64,000 bases of DNA from Durusdinium trenchii (lineage: Eukaryota; Sar; Dinophyceae; Suessiales; Symbiodiniaceae), in the NCBI GenBank assembly GCA_963970005.1, contig CAXAMN010023306.1:522159-586158 (forward strand). Direction: 5' to 3'. Positions 41,008 to 51,980 of the stretch are shown piece after piece. The position numbers and the translations under genes were made by a program. The notes beneath the pieces are model-generated. The model worked only from the letters and a program-made list of their open reading frames with translations, was not told the DNA's origin and did no database searches. Position 1 is the first letter of the stretch; each line of letters starts with the position of its first letter.

Positions 41008-41739
41008 GGCATCGCGAGCCTCTTACCCCCAGACGCATGGCATCCCGACGCAGTTTTGTGCAACAGTCCAGGTCAAAGCATCACTTCCATAAGAAATCTG
41101 TTACTGAAGCCTGTTATGTTGCACTTTATGTTTCTTGTGAACCCCGATCCTTCTATTGATATGCTGTTGTGAGTGTCCTTGCTGGCTGTTACTTGTCACT
41201 TGTGGGCTTGAGTCATGGTTTCATGCACGTTCACATTCATCCCTACCTGTGCCCGTTGCTGACAAAAGGCTTTCTCTCAAGCATGACTGTTTGCAATGAG
41301 ACAAGGCGCTGGTGGTTTTTACCGTGGTTTTTGTTGAGCTGTTGCCCACCGTGCTTCCACGATCTGCCAACTTATCCTACAAGATCATACGGGTTTAGTT
41401 CTCCGATGAACACGTTCAGGGCTACGCAGGGCTCCAACAGTCATCCGCCATCTGCGTTGGTCACCCTAGACTAGATCTGGAGATGAAACAGAGAGAAAGT
41501 GCGGTCCTTCTAAGTCCCGTTTCTAGATTCTGGAGTGGTGATCAGGTAATTCTTTGGATAATATACAAAGATATAGACTATAGATTCATAGATGACAATA
41601 GAGCTCTTCAAAATCGTCAAAACCCTTGTGTGAATAGTCAATAGTGCCATGCCGTGCCTCCCGGTGTCCGACCAGCAATCCGGACCCATGTGCACGGTCC
41701 ACACTCACCATCCCCACCCCTAAGTGGGGGGGACCTGTC

Positions 41740-44700
41740 TAAATGTAAGCTACATTTTTTGCAACTTTGGGCTTAAAAAATGTAAGTTACATTTTTTGAA
41801 TAAATGTAAGCTACATTTTTTGAGGTTCCGTTTTCTTGACGCCTTTCTGTGTTTTACCTTTTTCCTCTAGACCGTCTTCCTTTTCTTCCTGCTATTTTTA
41901 AGACTTCCAAGCCAGTGACAGAAGCATGCATGTAAAGTATGTTTTTTATGGTTTCGTTATTGTTTTGGTATGATTTGCTATTTTTTCTCAAGCCTTTGGG
42001 CAACTCCAAAGCTTGACCTTTTGGTAGCCTTTCCAGGTCGCTTTGGGGAACCTGCCTCCATCCTTCGGAAAAGGAAAAACATACCAAAATCATATCAAAA
42101 CTATATCAAAATCATAACAAAACCATAAGCGTTACACGTTTCTTATGGTTTTCTTAGGACCCAGCCACCCTGGCCATCTCTTACCTCCACAACCCAACCT
42201 AGTTTCAAGCCCTTGAGCCATTCCAAGGCCTTTTGACCTTTTGGTAGCCTTTCCAGGTGGCTTTCAACTTTCCATATTGATTGTTTTTCACATGTGCATC
42301 TTTAGTTCTGTAGATATTTGTAGATTCCATATGTTGCCTTTCAATGTCTAGGTGCATACCACCGGTTTAGGGGCGTCCCAAAATGTAGCTTACATTTTTG
42401 GAGGTTCCGTTTTCTTAACGCCTTTCCGTGTTTTCCCTTTTTTCCTGCAGACCTTTCTTCCTTCTCTTCCCGTTCTTTTTTGTATTTCTTTCCTTCTTCT
42501 TAGATACCAGTGGGCCCTAGGGCCATTACCCGCTTCCTGACGAAGCCGCTCATGAGAATCTGTTGCTGCATTCTACTGCTGGTTTCTTTCTTTCAGTTGC
42601 CATTTGACCGTAGAGTCTTTGCATGGCCACTTTCTTGGCTGCTTTTCCCGGATGCATCTTTAGTTTTGTAGTGTTCATATGGTGCCTTTCAATGTCTAGG
42701 TACATACCACCGGTTTAGGGGCGCCCCAAAATGTAGCTTACATTTTTGGAGGTTCCGGTTTCTCAACAACGCCTTTCTGTGTTTTCCCCTTTTTCCTCTA
42801 GACCTTTCTTCCTTCTCTTCCCGTTCTTTTCTGTATTTCTTTCGTTCTTCTTAGATACCAGTGGGCCCAGGGCCATTACCCGCTTCCTGACGGAGCCGCT
42901 CATGAGAATCTGCTGCTGCATTCTACTGCTGGATTCTTTCTCCTATCTATATGTGCCTCCCCTCTCCCCTCTCAGTTGCCGTAGAGTCTTTGCATGGACA
43001 CTTGCTTGGCTGCTTTTCCCGGATGCATCTTTAGTTTTGTAGTTTTCATATGTTGCCTTTCAATGTCTAGGTGCATACCACTGGTTTAGGGGCGTCCCAA
43101 AATGTAGCTTACATTTTTGGAGGTTCCGTATTCTTAACGCCTCTCTGTGTTTTCCCCTTTTTCCTCTAGACCTTTCTTCCTTCTCTTCCCGTTCTTTTCT
43201 GTATGTCTTTCCTTCTTCTTAGATACCAGTGGGCCCAGGGCCATTACCCGCTTCCTGATGGAGCCGCTCATGAGAATCTGCTGCATTGTACTGCTGGATT
43301 CTTTCTCCTATCTATATGTGCCTCCCCTCTCCCCTCTCAGTGGCCATTTGACCGTAGAGTCTTTGCATGGACACGTTCTTGGCTGCTTTTCCCGGATGCA
43401 TCTTTCCTTTTGTATATAGTTTTCATATGTTGCCTTTCAATGTCTAGGTACATACCACCGGTTTAGGGGCGTCCCAAAATGTAGCTTACATTTTTGGAGG
43501 TTCCGTTTTCTTAACGCCTCTCTGCGTTTTCCCCTTTTTCCTCTTGACCATTCTTCCTTCTCTTCGCGTTCTTTTCTGTGTTTCTTTCCTTCTTCTTACA
43601 TACCAGTGGGCCCAGGGCCACTACCCGCTTCCTGACGGAGCCGCTCATGAGAATCTGCTGCTGCATTCTAATGCTGGATTCTTTCTCCTATCTATATGTG
43701 CCTCCCCCTCTCCCCTCTCAGTTGCCGTAGAGTCTTTGCATGGACACGTTCTTGGCTGCTTTTCCCGGATGCATCTTTAGTTTTGTAGTTTTCATGTGTT
43801 GCCTTTCAATGTCTAGGTACATACCACCGGTTTAGGGGGGTCCCAAAATGTAGGTTACATTTTTGGAGGTTCCGTTTTCTTAACGCCTCTCTGTGTTTTC
43901 CCCTTTTTCCTCTAGACCTTTCTTCCTTCTCTTCCCGTTCTTTTCTGTATGTCTTTCCTTCTTCTTAGATACCAGTGGGCCCAGGGCCATTACCCGCTTC
44001 CTGACGGAGCCGCTCATGAGAATCTGCTGCTGCATTCTACTGCTGGATTCTTTCTCCTATTTTTATGTGCTTCCCCTCTCCCCTCTCAGTTGCCGTAGAG
44101 TCTTTGCATGGACACTCGTAGAGTCTTTGCATGGACACTTTCTTGGCTGCTTTTCCCGGACGCATCTTTTGTTTTGTAGTTTTCATATGTTGCCTTTCAA
44201 TGTCTAGGTGCATACCACCGGTTTAGGGGCGTCCCAAAATGTAGCTTACATTTTTGGAGGTTCCGGTTTCTCAACAACGCCTTTCTGTGTTTTCCCCTTT
44301 TTCCTCTAGACCTTTCTTCCTTCTCTTCCCGTTCTTTTCTGTATTTCTTTCCTTCTTCTTAGATACCAGTGGGCCCTAGGGCCAATGCCCGCTTCCTGAC
44401 GAAGCCGCTCATGAGAATCTGCTGCTGCATTCTACTGCTGGTTTCTTTCTTTTATTTATATTTTCCTCCAATCTCCTGTCTCAGGTGCCATTTGACCGTA
44501 GAGTCTTTGCATGGACACGTTCTTGGCTCTTTTCCCGTATGCATCTTTAGTTTTGTAGTTTTCGTATGTTGCCTTTCAATGTCTAGGTACATACCACCGG
44601 TTTAGGGGCGTCCCAAAATGTAGCTTACATTCTTGGAGGTTCTGATTTCTTAACGCCTTTCTGTGTTTTCATCTTTTTCCTCTAGACCTTTCTTCCTTCT

Positions 44701-45230
44701 CTTCCCGTTTTTTTTTGCATTTCTTTCCTTCTTCTTAGATACCAGTGCGCCCAAGGGCCATTACCCGCTTCCTGACGGAGCCGCTCATGAGAATCTGCTG
44801 CATTCTACTGCGGGATTCTGTCTTCTATATATATGTTCCTCCCCTCTCCCCTCTCAGTGGCCATTTGACCGTAGAGTCTCTGCATGGACACGTTCTTGGC
44901 TGCTTTTCCCGGATGCATCTTTACTTTTGTATATAGTTTTCATATGTTGCCTTTCAATGTCTAGGTACATACCACCGGTTNNNNNNNNNNTTGTAGTTTT
45001 CATATGTTGCCTTTCAATGTCTAGGTACACACCAACGGTTTAGGGGCGTCCCAAAATGTAGCTTACATTTTTGGAGGTTCCGGTTTCTTAACGCCGTTCC
45101 GCGTTTTCCCCTTTTTCCTCTAGACCTTTCTTTCTTCTCTTCATGTTTTTCTCTATTTTTTAAAATACATTTCTGTGTTTTCCCCTTTTTCCTCTAGACC
45201 TTTCTTCCTTTTCTTCATGCTTTTCCTGTG
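41740..45230 (+). repeat. Tandem array of about 370-bp units (at least eight)
   Basis: Unit starts (TTTAGGGGCGTCCCAAAATG) at about 42366, 42715, 43086, 43463, 43830, 44220, 44602 and 45040, with lengths of 348-390. Each unit has an inverted repeat AATGTAGCTTACATT, GGAGGTTCCG, a pyrimidine tract with CCTCTAGACC, TTAGATACCAGTGGGCCC, CCGCTCATGAGAATCTGC and GTCTAGGTGCATACC. The left edge (41740-42360) is diverged and carries three extra AAATGTAAGCTACATTT elements. The right edge breaks down after 45120. A 10-N gap sits in the last unit. ORFs in it repeat with the unit. Confidence 0.95.
44981..44990. other. Assembly gap (10 N) inside the tandem array
   Basis: A ten-N run within a unit. The sequence on both sides repeats (TTGTAGTTTTCATATGTTGCC), so copy number here is unreliable. 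Confidence 0.99.
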
Positions 45231-45274
45231 TTTCGCAACACGTCTCTTCGAGCCACTCCCGAAGAGATCCACGA

Positions 45275-45331
45275 CCCCCCCCCCCCCCCCCGGGGGGGAC
45301 ACGGCACTCCTTCCCCCCCCCCCCCCCGCCC
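45275..45331 (+). repeat. Poly-C / poly-G homopolymer tracts
   Basis: A run of about 17 C followed by seven G, then, after ACACGGCACTCCTT, another run of about 16 C. Homopolymers this long next to the end of a satellite array are error-prone. Base counts may be wrong. Confidence 0.9.
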
Positions 45332-45399
45332 CCTCGTCGGGTTTTGTAGAGATAGGGGGTGGGGATCACTCACCAATGTGCAACCCAGCGGAAAGACCG

Positions 45400-46164
45400 A
45401 GGTCCAAATCGCCCCCCAGGTCCAGTCACCCATGAGGCTGCCTGCCCACACGAGGGCATGGAGGCCGCGAGCCGCGCGGCGGCATTCCGGCCAATCTGCA
45501 CAGGGTGGAACAGGGATGAACAGGGTAGAAACAACTGCAACGGTCCCACGAGCAGCGCAGCCTGCTGCGACTGCTCTGCTTCATGTAGACTCTTGATTAA
45601 CCAATCCACTGTGGGCTTATAGATAGATCAAGTCTAAATGTTGCCTAATGGGCGAACATGACCCATCATGACCATGAGTCAAACCTGCTTTGGAGCCAAG
45701 GCATGCTTTCCGAATCTGACAAGTTCGAAGATCATTCGTCGCTTGACGCCTCCACTGCCATGCTGGTGGCAATGATGGCCGTGGGTCCAGCAACCTGGCA
45801 GCGGCGCTGCAATTCAACACCGGTACCCAAACAGGACCTATATACTGTACCTAGAACCCATTTGACCTCTATTTTCTAGGTAGTTATATATAAGGAAGGT
45901 TCAAAAATCCACCCATCCCGACCTCAGTCTTCCTTGCATGCATCATTTGCCATGTCCAGATGTTTTGTTGTTGCGCGTGCAGATCGAAAGCTCTGCATCC
46001 TTCTGCAGATCTGGCCAGCCTGAGCAGCGCAGGACAGCAAAGTCCTCTCCTGAAAGCTTCGAGGCATCAACGGCTTCACCGGATGCTGTTCACTTGAGAT
46101 TGAAATCTCCACCAGCGGTGGTCACAAAGAGATCACTGGAGCTTCCTTCTTGCAATCGACTTTA
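45400..46164 (+). CDS. Plus-strand three-block gene, unknown
   Basis: Blocks: about 45400-45590 (EGMEAASRAAAFRPICTGWN, ending Cys-rich), about 45675-45830 (LSESDKFEDHSSLDASTAML) and about 45980-46164 after TGCGCGTGCAG (SSPESFEASTASPDAVHLRL), ending in TAG. Codon periodicity favours plus in all three, although minus is also open over 45370-45609. Ser/Ala-rich composition. Family not recognised. Confidence 0.45.
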
Positions 46165-46366
46165 GGGGCGAGAACGGACGTCTCTCGGTCTCAGGAATCC
46201 CATCGAGGTCGCAGGCAAAAGCACCTAGAAAACAGGCAAAACCATAATAAATCCTTGTATTATATACAATGTTGCTATATTTGATCACATTTGCCCATTA
46301 GTCCAGTTCCATCTGTACCAAAATCATCTTGGAACACCACACACGCCAGTACACACTCTAGTACAC

Positions 46367-47540
46367 CTATGACCTCATGACTCGGATTTCTCTCGGCCTC
46401 TCCTTGCTTTCAGCCACCTGTTCGGAGGCCACCTTCGACGGCTGAAGCGCCTGCCGCGGCAGCCCTCGCCCCGCCAAGCGGGGCGGCTGCCCGGCCAGGG
46501 CGGAGAAATGCTCCACCTCGGTGAGTCTACTTGGAGGAGGAAAGAAATCCACCACACAAGAGGGAAAGTGACTTGAAAATGACATACAACTACAGTAATG
46601 CTAAAACGACTTGAGTCAACAACGGTCATTCTTTCGCCACCCAAGCTGCATCAATCATTTCCGTGGCCTCCCAGGCTGAACCCTCCATTCTGCCGCCGTC
46701 TGCTTGCGCTTGAGCCTTAGACTTGGAATGAGAGTGGTTCTGTGCAGGTTCCTATGCCATCATGCAGGTTCTGGTCGCAAGTGCGGCGTGTTGATGGGTG
46801 GCCAACGGTTGGCTGGGGATTGAATGGCCTTGGGCAGTCTTAATCTCACCACATCTGCTCATTTACATCAAGGAAATCAATTGCCAAAGGAATGTCTCTA
46901 TATAGCGATGCCTACTGTAGAGACTTGAATCACTACTTGAATCAACTTGCCATGTCCTTCTTTAAGACCCCCCTCAGGCTCACAAATCTCCAAGGATTCT
47001 TAAAGAGTCTTTCTTGGACAACCCTCCACTCCATCGCATTCTTCATCAAACACCAGGCGACGAAGTGCCGTGATTGCTCCTCCGTTTCGAACCACCAGCC
47101 ATCGATGGAGCGACAAGGCTCCAGTGCCCCGAAGGGACGGTATCCACCTCGGCGAAGCAGATGACGCAACCGCTTCAAACGCTTCAACCCATTGATTCTT
47201 CTTTTGGGGACCCGCTGTGCATCCGGCCAAAAGGCCCCCTATGTTCAGGATGTGCGTTTCATAGGACCCCTATGTTCTTGGGAAATGCTCCATTCGGATC
47301 CGTTCGGTACGTCATCTGTGGCGATCTTGAAAGAGCCAGCGGCGACCGAACGCATGAAACACCTGTAGGCCATGGGTCTTCTTCATGGGTGATGGAGTCA
47401 TGCGAGGAATTTTCGAAGATGTTCAAACTCCGGCAGTTTTCCAAGTCGCCGCTTCCATCCACTGGCCATCCCAGACGATGAAACTCATTCATGCCCGGAG
47501 GTGCATTGATGGTTAAACGCATCCACCTCGCTGGGATCAC
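46367..47540 (-). CDS. Minus-strand gene, unknown
   Basis: Blocks: about 47259-47540 (RLGWPVDGSGDLENCRSLNI), about 47030-47212 (SLHRWLVVRNGGAITALRRL) and 46367-46524 after GACTCACCGAG|G (QPPRLAGRGLPRQALQPSK), ending in TAG. The last has nearly all third positions G/C. In the middle block a second minus frame is also open. Function unknown. Confidence 0.5.
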
Positions 47541-47718
47541 TCACGGTCATCTGAACGCATTGAAACTTGAAAACGAGACAAGTCTACTACTTGGAGGTTG
47601 TGCGGGAGCCGGAGCTCTTGGAGTTGTTTGGGGCTTGGACGCTTCATGTAGAACTGGCCGGATAGAATGCCAGAGGCACATGGCCATCATTGACCTCTTT
47701 AAAGCAATTCATGACTGA
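47491..47718 (+). CDS. Possible plus-strand exon, Gly-rich hydrophobic
   Basis: An open plus frame ending in TGA (LLLGGCAGAGALGVVWGLDA). It has good codon periodicity but overlaps the minus-strand gene's 5' part by 50 bp, so one of the two calls is off. Confidence 0.35.
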   Translation: MPGGALMVKRIHLAGITHGHLNALKLENETSLLLGGCAGAGALGVVWGLDASCRTGRIECQRHMAIIDLFKAIHD

Positions 47719-48100
47719 CTGACACGTAGCGCAGTTGTATTGAAGTGTCACCTGTCTTGGTGAAGTATTCACTGTACATATATGATTATGATTATATATG
47801 TGTGCTCAGGTGCGTGCTTTCCTTTCGTGCCTACACTTCTCCGTCGAGTTTCTTTTTAGACCAGTCGTGATATATGCCTTCATTCAAACATGACACGTCA
47901 TCAGCAGGCCTTGCCAAAATAGAAACCTAATGAAACCTATTTCTATTTGCAGCCCTTCTGCTTGAGGAGGTTTCCTCATCCCATCCATGTCTTCCAATGG
48001 GGCTCCCTGCAAAAACATGTCTCGTCAGTTCTCACCAACCCGCTTCCACCCTCACCCCATCCCACCCAATGCCCCCCTTCGCCACAAAGAAAAAAAACAC

Positions 48101-48308
48101 TTTGCCGCCTGTTCTCATGGTAGAGCTCCAGCACTGTGGCTGAGAAGCCGCCCGGGAAGATCACCGTCCCAAAAAAGCGTTGCCCATCCGCAAAGGGACC
48201 ACGTCTGAGTCCGGGCAGCTCGCAAGGCCGTCGGATGGCGTTCGTGCAGGAATCGGGAGGGTGTTCGAACGGTTTGGTCAGAGCGTGGGGGAGATGGCTT
48301 GGTGAAGT
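48101..48308 (-). CDS. Best exon of the membrane-anchored gene
   Basis: AG at 48309-48310, GTGTTT at 48095-48100, and 69 open codons with text such as SPSHLPHALTKPFEHPPDSC. No competing frame survives. Confidence 0.65.
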
Positions 48309-49296
48309 CTAAAGATGTCTAAAGGAAGGAGGCCTTTTCACGCCGGGAAAGGTTGGCAGAGGTTGGGCGGAAAGGGGCTAAGGATGTAGAGCTCACGGAA
48401 CATCAACATGATCTTGATGCTGAATGGTGTGAATGCGTTGTCTCGACCTCTGAGGTGATATGAGCCAATCTTAGGCGGGCAGAACATGTTCATGTCCACT
48501 TCGTGTTGCACTTCATTTGCCCTGGGAAACTCCGGGGGGAAAAGAACTTTGGACCTGAAAGCAGTGTGCCCCCCGGCTCTCCACGCATCAGCGGAGCAGA
48601 AGCGAAAAAGGATCCCCCGTCCGTGCACCAGATAAAAACCAGCACGGTATTGACATGCCCAGAGTGCAAGGTAGGAAACATTAGGAAACAAATGGAAATG
48701 CAAGGAAATACGGTTTCGAGCACGGCTGATGGAGTTAGTCTCCTGCATCCGAGGAAAAATAAGAATCATCCTAATCCATTGGTATGGCACGATGGTTTCA
48801 CGATCACCTGGGGCTTCTTGGGTAGGGTTGTGTCGTATCAATGCATCGTGGGTCTCCTCCAGTCAGCAGCTTCGAGGGTGGCACTGTGGGGGCGGGGGCT
48901 GTGGCCGATTCAAACAAGCAACAGCCCCATAGCCATCTCCAATCCTCAAGTGGCAGTTCGCGGCGGCAGCGCTCTGCATCACTGAAAAATCCATAATTAC
49001 AAACTATATCTAACAGAAAGCTCGAGCATAACTTCAAACATCTTCAAACTATATCCAACAGAATCCCACGGAGACGGTGCCGAAGGTAAGAAACCGACGC
49101 CGTCTGACACCGTCTGACGCAGGAGAAGTCCGCTTGCGGCGTGATGTGATGTGGATGTGTGACGCAGTGACGCAGTGACGCTATGTAACCTCTGGTGAAT
49201 GCCAACCAAAATACTTAACACCCAAAAAAACACCAACCAGTGCACTCTTCTTGGTAGACATATTCTACTGGAGCAATCCACTTTTCGACCTGGCAA
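48101..49296 (-). CDS. Minus-strand gene, putative membrane-anchored protein
   Basis: Exons: about 49060-49296 (basic start, then the membrane segment VHWLVFFWVLSILVGIHQRL); about 48860-48987 after TTTTTCAG (RELPLEDWRWLWGCC); about 48450-48700 (FRSKVLFPPEFPRANEV, donor CAGAG|GTCGAG); and 48101-48308 (CTTTAG acceptor, GTGTTT donor; RRGPFADGQRFFGTVIFPGG). The last is a 208-nt exon with strong codon bias. The plan suggests a signal-anchored lumenal protein. No family is recognised. Confidence 0.55.
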
Positions 49297-50398
49297 TCTC
49301 TACGTTTCGATCTCTTCCAAGGTACTATCTGGTGTCGGTACTATCCTATATACTGAATTGCATTTAATGGCTCCATCTTACTTCTTCATAATCTATATAA
49401 TATATATTATATATATACTCATTTTATACTCTTCAATCTCCACTTGTCGGCACTTTGCTTTGTCTGTATAAATCCCTAGCGATCGTTGCCAAAATGGGTT
49501 ACAATCGCAACTGCAATGTCACCAGCAACCAACGCCAAGCTCACGCAGTCTATGCAATATCTATAGAAACCTTTTTTGTTGCACCGATGCAGCTGCGACG
49601 GCCACAAGGAACAAAAGAACGCTGTTGCACAAGACTGATACTGATACGCGCCGCGCAATGCCTGCAAATGCCAACTGCATCGCTTGCATCGCATCGCTGT
49701 CGACCAAGGCTCGTCGTCCAAACTTCAAATGCCTGTGACGCTGGTGTCGCTTCTTGCGGATCTCCTGCGATCAGGACCGGAGATCGAAACCGCTCAACAC
49801 AGTAAACCGATCATCCCGGGAGAACTCCCGAAAGAATAGGAATCACATGGAATCACGGTCTCAGTTCTGCAGGACCACTTCAATTCGTGTCCAATTTAAA
49901 GGTATTACTTAAACCCTCAATGTACCATATGCAAATCGGTCCCCAAAACACCGAGAGTGACACGAAAACACCGAGAAGAATCAGGACGCCCAGGAAGTTG
50001 ACATGCTTGGACCTCAAACCCGTCAACCCAACTGACTAAGCCATCCGCCGGCCTCCACCCCAAACTCACACGCTCCCACGCGCCCTAAACACACGCGTAT
50101 CTGCATCTTCGGTTGTGCGGGTCGCGGTCGTCCTGCAGCTGGACCCACAAATGGCAGGGATCTTCTAGGGTCCGTGCACTGGGATCTGCCCGCTTCGTCA
50201 GCTCTGCTGGGTCCAGGTTGGGCACAATCCTAGGCTCGATAGAGAGTAGGTTTCCATTGGGTGTTCATAGTGTCCCAGGATCCTGGGTGTAGGACTTGGT
50301 CCATCAGCACAGAACAAATGATGCTGCTTCGGCTATTTGTGTTGTCTGTGCGGCAGCAATGTGCATATCATAAAATATCATAACAGGTGTATTCCCAA

Positions 50399-50842
50399 TT
50401 AGACCACACAGGACCATAGACGCGTTTTGACTTGCAGCCTTGCGAGCAAGTTCAGCGCAACGCGGTAACGCGTCTTACATCTTTCATCCCATTCAGCTAG
50501 CAGTTGACTTCTTCGAGGACATTCTCGACTAAGACCATTTTGGTCCAATATGTCTATCCTTTGGCCCCAAATATGCCCAAATAAGCCGGTCTCAGTGCCG
50601 GTCTCATACGACCACGGTGCAAATACGACCACAAGAAATCCTTCACGCGCAAGATGAAGGACTTGCATATCGTCGCGCGGAAGGGCTCCACGCAAACGCC
50701 CATCCGCCACGGAGCTGGAATCGACTTCACGCCTCGGGCCCGGGTCCGGGGAAGGAGAGACCGTGCTGTTCGCGTCGTTGGGTGGGAAGATGAAGGAGAA
50801 AAACAAGACAAACGCTCCAAGTAAACAAACGATTGGATACAA
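50399..50842 (-). CDS. Last exon of the 50-51 kb gene
   Basis: The longest coding-biased ORF in this region. The single hydrophobic segment would anchor or export the chain. A small tandem duplication GAGACCGGCACTGAGACCGGC lies at about 50580-50605. Confidence 0.6.
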   Translation of the reverse strand: MYPIVCLLGAFVLFFSFIFPPNDANSTVSPSPDPGPRREVDSSSVADGRLRGALPRDDMQVLHLAREGFLVVVFAPWSYETGTETGLFGHIWGQRIDILDQNGLSRECPRRSQLLAEWDERCKTRYRVALNLLARLQVKTRLWSCVV

Positions 50843-51585
50843 TTGGAGACATATGGAGAAATCCTTTTAAGGGGATGCTATGGCCATCACATGTGATTGT
50901 GATATCACGATCATGTCTTCTAGCCACTCTTCCACACCAAGAACGAAGAAACGCCGAAACGCTCAGACAGGGCACCTGTGCGTCCCCAAGGGGTTGCTCG
51001 AGCCTCCTCCTCCGAGATAGGGTTGGGTTTCAGCTTTGCAGCACCTTGATGAATGAGACACGGGGAACCAATTCGCATCAAATGCGATGTGTCGTGTATC
51101 GAATGCTGGAAATGGCAAACATATACCAAAAATGTCATTTCAACTTAAACCACACATACACACATAATTAGCCGTCATTGTTGTCATCACTGCCATGGCA
51201 ACCTGATCCGGTGCAAACAGCGAAGTTATTTGACTTCCCGAACTTCCTTGACCAAGGGGCGGAGCTGCAAAACTGGACGAGAAAGCCCAGCTTTTTGCGA
51301 CTTCTCTCTGCCTCAGCATGACTCCAGGCTGAAGGGATGGGCGAAAATCGGGGCAGCATCAAACTCAGGTCCGCATGGAACCTCTGCTGGCTGCACAGAC
51401 CCTTTCCTGTCAGCGAATCGGAGTGTCTTTACGAGCAAAATGTCGTGCAGGCCACGAAGGGTCCTTTGATCAGAAGTTCCTCCTGTCCACCCGGGCCGTA
51501 ATTGCTCCGTGAACGTGTGGGCGTTCGCCCACCGAACGGGGCGTCGAATTGAAATGCTCTGCCTCTGCCCGTCACTGTGAACCCC
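50399..51585 (-). CDS. Minus-strand gene with hydrophobic leader in its last exon
   Basis: Exons: about 51430-51585 (FQFDAPFGGRTPTRSRSNYG); about 51210-51325 (REVAKSWAFSSSFAAPP, donor GATCAG|GTTGCC); about 50985-51095 (KLKPNPISEEEARATPWG, donor CACAG|GTGCCC); and 50399-about 50840, a 147-codon ORF with a hydrophobic segment (LLGAFVLFFSFIFPP), then Pro/Ser/Asp-rich, then globular text (LAREGFLVVVFAPWSYET), ending in TAA. The last ORF has no in-frame ATG before the hydrophobic segment, so it is an internal or terminal exon. Function unknown. Confidence 0.5.
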
Positions 51586-51860
51586 ATGGTATTTTTTGGC
51601 CTGCTCATTTCCATTGTGCCGTGCAGAGTTCCTATGGATCGTGCTTCTTGTGCAACAGGCCTGTTAATGATGCATGCACTAAATCCGTTATTATTTTACT
51701 AAATAAGAACTATACTATATATAATATAGTTGTTAAAAGTATATAAATTGTATTATGTTGTGCCAGTACCGTACTAGATTGATATGGATGCGCACACAAC
51801 AAGCGCATCCACCATCTTTCGATCTGACAAAGGCAGCGGCCACGACTGGCCCCAGGTGGT

Positions 51861-51980
51861 TCACATGTCCAGCAGGTCCACGCTGCCGCCTGGTGCAGGC
51901 GCTGGGGGCGCCTGCTGTGGCGTGTAGGGCCCCAAATCCAGGAGATCGCCAGCGGCAGGCTCCACTGGATGGGCCTTGGC
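51861..51980 (-). CDS. C-terminal exon with two DLLD motifs
   Basis: Forty codons including stop, after a GATCTGAG acceptor (51981-51982). Ala/Pro/Gly-rich with DLLDL near the start and DLLDM at the very end. L-h-x-h-(D/E)-type clathrin boxes commonly occur in unstructured tails of ENTH/VHS/ARF-GAP-type proteins. Confidence 0.6.
   Translation of the reverse strand, partial: AKAHPVEPAAGDLLDLGPYTPQQAPPAPAPGGSVDLLDM

Noticed and set aside
42746..45043. Repeated ORFs of 80-125 codons in the 370-bp array as genes
   Set aside because: They repeat with the unit, are Phe/Ser/Leu-rich from pyrimidine tracts, and lack gene-like codon bias. Kept only as a finding.
50015..50060. A-box/B-box-like pair (minus; TGGCTTAGTCAGTTGG, GGGTTTGAGGTCC)
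   Set aside because: Spacing is too short for a tRNA and no acceptor stem is present.
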